From: Protonemura montana
Lineage: Eukaryota; Arthropoda; Insecta; Plecoptera; Nemouridae
Length of the DNA stretch: 64,000 bases
Direction of reading: 5' to 3'
NCBI GenBank assembly: GCA_947568835.1
Contig: OX387608.1
Span: 3,572,001 to 3,636,000, forward strand
In this document: piece by piece, positions 56,405 through 64,000 of the stretch
Layout: the number at the start of each line of letters is the position of its first letter
How positions within the stretch are numbered: position 1 is the stretch's first letter
The notes under the pieces: generated by a model
What the model saw: only the letters and a program-made list of their open reading frames with translations
Told to the model about the DNA's origin: nothing
Databases searched by the model: none
Program-made: the position numbers and the translations under genes

Positions 56405-57400
56405 TGGCGTGAAGTTAAGCAACAATGCGCTGGGTCAGGTATTGGATGGGTGACCATCATACACATGACCAGTTCTGTTCGGGAGAGAGGTTGAAGGGAT
56501 GAAAGTTAAGCAACACTGCGCTGGGTCAGGTATTGGATGGGTGACCATCATACACATGACCAGTTCTGTACGGTAGAGAGGTTGGAGGGATGAAAGTTAA
56601 GCAACACTGCGCTGTGTCTGGTATTGGATGGGTGACCATCATACACATGACCAGTTCTGTTCGGGAGAGAGGTTGGAGGGATGAAAGTTAAGCAACACTG
56701 CGCTGAGTCAGGTATTGGATGGGTGACCATCATACACATGACCAGTTCTGTTCGGGAGAGAGGTTGGAGGGATGAAAGCTAAGCAACACTGCGCTGGGTC
56801 AGGTATTGGATGGGTGACCATCATACACATGACCAGTTCTGTTCGGGAGAGAGGTTGGAGGGATGAAAGTTAAGCAACACTGCGCCGAGTCAGGTATTGG
56901 ATGGGTGACCATCATACACATGACCAGTTCTGTTCGGGAGAGAGGTTGGAGGGATGAAAGTTAAGCAACACTGCGCTGAGTCAGGTATTGGATGGGTGAC
57001 CATCATACACATGACCAGTTCTGTTCCAGAGTGAGGTTGGAGAGATGAAAGTTAAGCAACACTGCGCTGAGTCAGGTATTGGATGGGTGACCATCATACA
57101 CATGACCAGTTCTGTTCCAGAGTGAGGTTGGAGAGATGAAAGTTAAGCAACACTGCGCTGAGTCAGGTATTGGATGGGTGACCATCATACACATGACCAG
57201 TTCTGTTCCAGAGTGAGGTTGGAGAGATGAAAGTTAAGCAACACTGCGCTGAGTCAGGTATTGGATGGGTGACCATCATACACATGGCCAGTTCTATTCG
57301 GGAGAGAGGTTGGAGGAATGGAGATTAAGCAACACAGCGCTGAGTCAGGTTTTGGATGAATGACCACCGAACGGTTTGGCGTGTTGGAAACACCGGTCTT
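56405..57400 (+). repeat. 91-bp 5S-derived satellite, 11 units
   Basis: TATTGGATGGGTGACCATCA recurs exactly every 91 bp from 56440 to about 57350. Each unit has an A-box-like GTTAAGCAACACTGCGCTGA and a C-box-like GGATGGGTGACC plus a non-5S linker (GACCAGTTCTGTTCGGGAGA). Three consecutive units carry the variant TTCCAGAGTGAG, so they amplified together. It begins and ends with the CCGAACGGTTTGGCGTG junction of the SINE, so it is an expanded head region. Confidence 0.92.
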
Positions 57401-59569
57401 TGAGCAAACAAAAAAAAACACGAAAATTTCGAGGATCTTATTTGCTAGAAAGCTATTTGCACGGACATTTACGAATATTTCGTGCGGAAAGACTTGATCT
57501 TTGATTTAAAACTAGAGCTTTAACAAATATTTTTCTTGTTTATCATTTGTTGGCTAAACTTAGTTGCTTGACGTTTACAAAATGTCATTGATTCAGAGAG
57601 TATCAAATATTAAGTCTAAACTGCGGGCTCAAACCAATGTTGAAGCCCGATTTATATCAATTAACAAATATGAAAAGGAATAATATGAGACAGAAGCAAA
57701 TTGTTAACTTAACTTAGCAATGAAAATCCTTTTAGAAATCTTATTTGAACCAAATGTAAACTGAGTTTAGTCTGACTTTAGTAGTTTCGGCTTGCACTTG
57801 GCTCTACGCGCGTGCGCCCTCGAGCAGTAAGACAAACTCATCCTCCCAAAACTCCAAGCACCCAGTGAAGCCGTCTTATCGCCTGTGTGCTTGTTCAGCA
57901 CGCCGAGTTCGAACCCAGCCATTCACCGGCCGAGGACAAACTTGTTCTATTGATTCAAAACTGAATTGAATTCCCACCCAGTTGAACGAAATCCGGTCAT
58001 TCTGTCGACTCGTGTATCAAAGTTCAATAATCCAGAATAACTTAGCAATAACAGCCTCGTCAATCACAATCACACATTTGAGATGGTCTCTATCCGGGTG
58101 CTGTCGTCACAGCCTATTTGTTCCAGGATGGGGATGGGGGACCCATTCAACTTGTCTTACATCTGGAATACGCGGACAAAGCGACTACCCTAAGGACATT
58201 TTCAAGGAGAAAGGTTTCAAAGGGAGTTGGCGTGGTGTGAGAGAAACATTTCTTAGTCTCCGACCTTGGCTGGACGCAAGGTTTTCACAGCAGTCACGTT
58301 GGATGATCGGCGAAATACTAATGTGGAAAATAAACGAACACCTATCTAGGCAAGAGATTTTTAAAATAAAATCTCTATGAGTTGCTGTATTAGGATGAAA
58401 TCTGATTTAAATTGCAAACGCTTGCAATGCGCGGGGTATTTTATTATTATCAACACTACAACCGTCTCAAAAATTGATGCCCAAACGCAAAAAACTGCCC
58501 AAATGCCCAATATGTCCGCGTTTGGTCATCAATTTTCAATTCTATAAAGATTAATAGTGAAATGAGACATCCCAGCCAGCCAGACACAAACTATTTCGAG
58601 GCCTTAGCAACGGATTAAGGCTTTTATATAAGGTCAATAATAATAATGTATGAGTCCAAAATCCAGTTGAAATAGTTTTTGTTGAAACTGGTGCTAAGTT
58701 TACATCAAGTAGACGTGAGTCTAAAAACCATCATAAAGAATCTCTATGGGGAGAGACGTGGGAAGTTAGCAGATAGATTGGCGAGAATCGGAGAGAAGAG
58801 AACCACCTTAGGTTGTAGATTACATTTTCTGATTTAGTAGGCATTAAGATGTGATTGTTTTATTTAGATGAATTTAGGAAGCTTGAACTAGGTAATCGTT
58901 ATTATTTTGTGTGGTTCTTTTGTTATCGGAAAATTGTCAGGACTGCTCTTACCCTTGATAAAGTAACAGGTACAAGTTACGAAACGTTGGGAAATTTAGT
59001 TGTTCTTCACTTAGCATTGAAAACCCAGTTGAAATATTTTTTTTTAAAACTAGTGCTAAGGTTACATCAAGTAGACATGAGTCTAAAAACAATCAACTTT
59101 AGTTTAATAAAAAAAAAAATGATTTCCACATAAGCTATAGGCAAATGTGTGAAAAGTTCAATTCTTTCGGGGTAGTTTTTTTTTTAATTATCGACTCTGA
59201 TTTTTTAGTTAGATGCATCCAGGAAGCCTACGCAATGGGGTCATTGGTTCTTTTGTTACGGTATATCATGTCAGTCGAGCTCTCACCCTTGATAAAGTAA
59301 CTATTTGAGTATAAATTATTTATCTTCTGGGTCTAAGTTTCTAGCGACAAGCTACGACAAACTTGAGATGAGAAATAACGACAGTATCGAAGCGTCACTC
59401 GAGGATTAGTTGGCAGCAAAATATTGGCGTTCACGTCCAATTGTGTGTGAAACAACTGAACGAGATGTGCTTCACCTCAAGAGACCCAAGGGCCGTTGCC
59501 AGGCGGGCAATCAATCAAACTGACAGCCGCTATTCAAGCGCAATTTCAAGACACGTTGTGGTTAAACCA
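57401..59569. other. Spacer with repeat relics, no gene recognised
   Basis: 57480-57640 is an arm of the long inverted-repeat element. A plus frame at 57982-58380 (132 aa) is not recognised and lacks splice support. 58384-58520 is a tRNA-SINE tail. 58640-59085 is a copy of the dispersed CCTGTTACTTC-family repeat, in opposite sense (AAGTAACAGGTACAAGTTAC, GAAACGTTGGGAAATTTAGT). Confidence 0.5.
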
Positions 59570-60490
59570 CTGATCTCGAGTGACCTGGATAAAGGTCGCC
59601 TTGCAGGAACTTTGAAGCCGAGGCCACCATCTTGAGAGTCCCTAATTTTCAGGTCTCTCAAAGAGCCCGTGCTATTTGAAGTGTGTTCATCAGTTTTTTT
59701 CGTGGTTTTCGTGGTTTTCACCGCTTTAATGGTCAAAATTAGTTGAACACGTATTTCAAAACCCCCAAAATAAGCATGGAAATCATGGAAATCATATCCA
59801 CCACTTGCCAACAATGGATTGCATGACTTCAATTTTGATCAGCTGTTTGGATCCTTTGCTCTATCCAGGTTATTTGAGATCAGCTGGCTGGATCCTATGC
59901 TCTATCCAGGTTATTTGAGATCAGTTGGCTGGATCCTATGCTCTATCCAGGTTATTTGAGATCAGCTGGCTGGATCCTATGCTCTATCCAGGTTATTTGA
60001 GATCAGCTGGCTGGATCCTATGCTCTATCCAGGTTATTTGGGATCAGCTGGCTGGATCCTATGCTCTATCCAGGTTATTTGAGATCAGCTGGCTGGATCC
60101 TATGCTCTATCCAGGTTGTTTGAGATCAGCTGGCTGGATCTTATGCTCTATCCAGGTTATTTGAGATCAGCTGGCTGGATCCTATGCTCTATCCAGGTTG
60201 TTTGAGATCAGCTGGCTGGATCCTATGCTCTATCCAGGTTATTTGAGATCAGCTGGCTGGATCCTATGCTCTATCCAGGTTATTTGAGATCAGCTGGCTG
60301 GATCCTATGCTCTATCCAGGTTGTTTGAGATCAGCTGGCTGGATCCTATGCTCTATCCAGGTTATTTGAGATCAGCTGGCTGGATCCTATGCTCTATCCA
60401 GGTTATTTTAGATCAGCTGGCTGGATCCTATGCTCTATCCAGGTTATTTGAGATCAGCTGGCTGGATCCTATGCTCTATCCAGGTTATAT
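59570..60490. mobile_element. Modular 41-bp element, fourth full copy
   Basis: The body (ATCTCGAGTGACCTGGATAA, GCCACCATCTTGAGAGTCCC) is followed by about 16 array units at 59838-60490, the most homogeneous array in the window and therefore possibly the youngest. Variant AGGTTGTTTGAG appears in every third to fifth unit. Confidence 0.9.
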
Positions 60491-61079
60491 TCACAACCCC
60501 TTTGCAATACACGCTTGCCAAAAAACCTCACGTATTTTTTCCTAAAAAAATAAAAACAAAAAAACTTTCTCGCTTCGCCACAGTCTGGCGCCCAGCGCCT
60601 TGTTGAGTTGTTTTCGCAGCCGATGCAAAGTGTTTCTTCGCGTGCTTGCCACAGGTGTCTCGACGCCCGACAAACGCCCGATCGTCGCATGCTCCGGTGG
60701 CTCGATCGACCGTCTCCGCACGAGCATCGATCGCTGTCGGCTATCAAACGGAGATCTGGTTCTCTTAAAAGCTATTTCCTTTCTGGCATCGGATATTATC
60801 ATATTATTCGAATATCCGACGTCGTCCTGGCAACGGCCAAACAGTTTCTGACTGCCGACGCCCGGCTACAAAAGTTTGTTTGCCCTCCAGCCTGGCAAAT
60901 TCTCTTTTTTTTTTTTTTTGTATAATCCATGCAATACAAATTCTATCTCAAAGAGTTATTTTTCTATCGCCAAGTTTTCCTCCTTTGAAGGCATCCTTGC
61001 TGTGGAGACTTTTCAATTTTCGAATCGCTTCTGGGAAATGAAAAATTTCAAGCAGCCATTTCCCAGGTAGTACAGTTAG
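60491..61079. other. No recognised feature
   Basis: A locally GC-rich stretch (60590-60760) gives several overlapping frames on both strands, none recognised. A T16 tract is at about 60904. Confidence 0.45.
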
Positions 61080-61378
61080 TATGTGTTAGAGGGATGAAAG
61101 TTAGCACAGCAACTTCACTCGCCTCGCTTATCAACCTCTCGACAGCATGGATTTGTGGAGGAATCCTGTTTTTCGCGTTGTACCGTCCTTCGGAAGGGAC
61201 GTTAAGCCGGTGGTCCCCTTGGTGCTCTTCGACAGGAGTAGGCTACGTGCCGGCACCGAGTTTCCCCACAAACCTTCTAATTAGGCTACGTTCATCATTA
61301 TCCTTTCATTCACCGACGCCATTAGACTAGAGCTACATGTCCCGTTGTCAAAACAGTGCGTCGTTAAACACCACAAAT
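61080..61378 (+). mobile_element. 5S-SINE body and tail without head
   Basis: GATGAAAGTTAGCACAGCAA, CTCTCGACAGCATGGATTTG, CGTCCTTCGGAAGGGACGTT, AAGCCGGTGGTCCCCTTGGT and the terminal GCGTCGTTAAACACC. The best-preserved body in the window. Confidence 0.87.
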
Positions 61379-61776
61379 CGATCGTTATGGCACTGAGAGT
61401 CTCGCTCGGGGAATATACGAGTGATATTTACCCATCGTAGCAATAACATGATTACCTGGAGGGGTGGGGGGGGGGGGGGCGATGTTGTTGCTATGATGAC
61501 ACTCTTTGGTCGACACTGCGCAACTCCTGGGGCGATTGACAGCGATTGGTTCGAAGTGGGAACTCGTGTGCGATGCCTGGACTTTGTTGGACGAAGTAGC
61601 GTCGAGGCAAAGACAGAAGCTTTTACGATATGTTTAGTAAATTTGGCTACAGAATTTGGTAAAACTGGCATAAATATTAATGGCAAAAGGGAAAAGAAAG
61701 CGTCCTTGATATATTCAAGAAAAATTCAAGTATTTTACTGGAAAAACCACAAATAAATGAGTTGCCTAAAAGGATC

Positions 61777-62125
61777 AAGGCAGACATGGCGCTCTCACTA
61801 CCAGGATAGCCGACCACCAGTATCGAACCTGGGATCTCCTGAATGCAAGGCAGACATGGCGCTCTCACTGCCAGGATAGCCGGTCACCAGGATCGAACCT
61901 GGGACCTCCCGAATGCAAGGCAGACATGGCGCTCTCACTACCAGGATAGCCAGCCACCAGGATCGAACCTGGGACCTCCCGAATGCAAGGCAGACATGGC
62001 GCTCTCACTACCAGGATAGCCGGCCACCAGGATCAAACCAGGGACCTACCGAATGCAAGACAGACATGGCGCTCTCACTGCCAGGATAGCCGGCCACCCG
62101 GATCAAACCTGGGACCTCCCGAATC
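61777..62125 (-). repeat. 70-bp tRNA-like satellite, five units
   Basis: Units are spaced exactly 70 bp (AAGGCAGACATGGCGCTCTC at 61777, 61847 and onward). The minus strand reads as a tRNA-like body: GCCGGCTATCCTGGCAGTGA (D-arm side), CTTGCATTCGGGAGGTCCCA, and GGTTCGATCCTGG (a canonical B box). GGCCGGC at both unit edges could pair as an acceptor. The anticodon arm does not pair well, so this is probably a tRNA-derived satellite. Confidence 0.75.
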
Positions 62126-63099
62126 CAGCGCTTTTTTTTCGTTGGTTCGTTAAATATATAACAGTCTGTTTATTTGTGTTTTGCTTGGCAACAGCCAATC
62201 AGAAGATGTTTTTTTTTGTTGTAGTTAAAGTCTGTTATCCACTATACAGACTATTTAAAAACTTGCTCTAATTGATTTACATAATTCAATTATAACAATT
62301 ATTCTGAGTATGGAAGTTAACTCCGGAATATGCACAGCAAGCAGCTGATCTCTGTGACTCGAGCACCCATCACAACTCTAGACCAACTTTGAAGCTGAAG
62401 CTGACGCAGCAATTAAACAAAGCTGTGCAGTTTGCGATCGTCGCTTCATCATTTATTTATTTTAATTCCAACTCTGCAGAAAGAATGTATTTCGAAACAA
62501 AAGAGCGAACAAAGTGCCCTCTGTGGACAAAGAGAATGGCAGACATTTGATTTAGCCGCCGTCATTTCGAGCTTCAAGCAGAACCTCATGACGGGCTTGG
62601 GATTGGGATGAAGTTGGACTCGGAGCCGATTTCACTTAAGCTGCTTACAACGATCTTATATGACGCTCAGGGGTGATTGTAACCAACGCAGTAACTCGCT
62701 TTGAAACACTGATATTTCATAAGCGTTGGACAGTTATAAAAAGCAAGCTGTTTATTGTGCATTCAGGTCACACAAAGATCGCCATGAATGAATATCAATT
62801 TTTATTTCAGTTTTCAGCTCTTTGATAAATTCCAACGACTCTAAAAGTATGATAGGGCATGTACCGGCAAAAAGGACAATGAATAAAATGAATATAAAAA
62901 CATAAAAATGTTGGTTTTGATTCCAATTCAAATGCTTATCTCATAGATGGTTGTTTTTACACTGAGTTTTATGGAAAATGTAACAAAAACTAAATTCATC
63001 ATTCTGACTTTTTTGTGCGGTCCACTCAATAAATAAATAAAAGAAGCTCAGCGTTGAAAAGTGACAAACACACAGGCAACCGCACCGAAGTCAACTGAC
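62126..63099. other. Spacer, no gene seen
   Basis: 62160-62260 resembles the stretch near 21190-21260 (TTGGCAACAGCCAATCAGAA), a shared dispersed repeat. AT-rich elsewhere, no open frame of interest. Confidence 0.5.
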
Positions 63100-64000
63100 G
63101 GCTGCAGAGGGTCGCAGCCCGCTCAGCAGATAGAGCTACCAGCCTGGTGAGAGGACAGGGCTGCAGAGGGTCGCAACCCTCTCAGCTGATAGAGCTACCA
63201 GCCTGGTGACAGGACAGGGCTGCAGAGGGTCGCAGCCCTCTCAGCTGACAGAGCTACCAGCCTGGTGACAGGACAGGGCTGCAGAGGGTCGCAGCCCTCT
63301 CAGCTGACAGAGCTACCAGCCAGGTGACAGGATAGGGCTGCAGAGGGTCGCAGTCCTCTTAGCTGATTGAGCTACCAGCCTGGTGACAGGACGGGGCTGC
63401 AGAGGGTCGCAGCCCTCTCAGCTGACAGAGCTACCAGCCTGGTGACAGGACAGGGCTGCAGAGGGTCGCAGCCCTCTCAGCTGACAGAGCTACCAGCCAG
63501 GTGACAGGATAGGGCTGCAGAGGGTCGCAGTCCTCTCAGCTGATAGAGCTACCAGCCTGGTGACAGGACAGGGCTGCAGAGAGTCGCAGTCCTCTCAGCT
63601 GATAGAGCTACCAGCCTGGTGACAGGACAGGGCTGCAGAGAGTTGCAGTCCTCTCAGCTGATAGAGCTACCAGCCTGGTGACAGGACAGAGCTGCAGGGG
63701 GTCGCAGCCCTCTCAGCTGACAGAGCTACCAGCCTGGTGACAGGACAGGGCTGCAGAGGGTCACAGTCCTCTCAGCTGACAGAGCTACCAGCCAGGTGAC
63801 AGGATAGGGCTGCAGAGGGTCGCAGTCCTCTTAGCTGATTGAGCTACCAGCCTGGTGACAGGACGGGGCTGCAGAGGGTCGCAGCCCTCTCAGCTGACAG
63901 AGCTACCAGCCTGGTGACAGGACAGGGCTGCAGAGGGTCGCAGCCCTCTCAGCTGACAGCGCTACCAGCCAGGTGACAGGATAGGGCTGCAGAGGGTCGC
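63100..64000 (+). repeat. 59-bp satellite with tRNA A-box-like core, runs off the edge
   Basis: About 15 units spaced 59 bp (CTGCAGAGGG at 63220 and 63279) with CTCAGCTGATAGAGCTACCA and GCCTGGTGACAGGACAGGGC. The GCTCAGCNGATAGAGC form in the first unit resembles a tRNA D arm. A 5-6-unit block with shared variants (TTAGCTGATTGAG) recurs near 63360 and 63830. It continues past the window. Confidence 0.88.

Noticed and set aside
56405-57400. True 5S rRNA gene cluster
   Set aside because: Only part of 5S is present per 91-bp unit, with a foreign linker; whole genes of about 120 bp are not formed.
57982-58380. 132-codon plus-strand frame as a gene
   Set aside because: No recognisable domain, no splice partners, ends in a repeat-rich area.

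Overview
The window is a piece of an invertebrate animal nuclear genome. Six protein-coding genes are split into short GC-rich exons with GT-AG introns, and every exon junction I could check keeps a consistent reading phase. A dynein-arm assembly factor (DNAAF11) implies motile cilia. The sequence between exons is AT-richer and packed with tandem and dispersed repeats. I cannot name the species. The closest protein matches I recognise are generic bilaterian families, and the 5S-derived SINEs and modular satellite-bearing elements resemble what is known from marine invertebrates.

Layout. 0.8-2.2 kb: 5' part of DNAAF11 (minus). 2.5-10.4 kb: complete UCKL1 (plus), head-to-head with DNAAF11, with start codons 232 bp apart. 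13.2-18.8 kb: complete FAHD2-type hydrolase (plus). 22.2-26.3 kb: ICA1/ICA69 BAR-domain protein (minus). 27.1-31.8 kb: an unrecognised two-pass membrane protein (plus), head-to-head with ICA1. 37.3-49.6 kb: alkaline phosphatase (minus), lacking its N-terminal exons in this window. Its introns hold several satellite arrays, including about 1 kb of a GGCAA pentamer. 49.7-51.5 kb: a decayed non-LTR retrotransposon reverse transcriptase split by a nested inverted-repeat element. 51.5-64 kb: no gene recognised, only SINEs, a long-inverted-repeat element and satellites, two of them tRNA-like.

The genes do not form one pathway: pyrimidine salvage (UCKL1), ciliary dynein assembly (DNAAF11), FAH-family metabolism (FAHD2), vesicle trafficking (ICA1) and phosphate-ester hydrolysis (ALP) are simply neighbours.

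The most unusual signal is structural. Unrelated minisatellites repeatedly begin within about 3-25 nt of a 5' splice site (UCKL1, ICA1, the membrane-protein gene, and three ALP introns). SINE tails end close to some 3' splice sites. In the membrane-protein gene a minisatellite-filled intron lies exactly between two copies of a short duplicated coding segment, which is what a recently gained intron would look like. A 41-bp repeat whose unit contains an element's own terminal inverted repeat occurs in six arrays, and a 5S-rRNA-derived SINE/satellite family is present in about a dozen places. All calls come from reading the sequence; no database search was possible.
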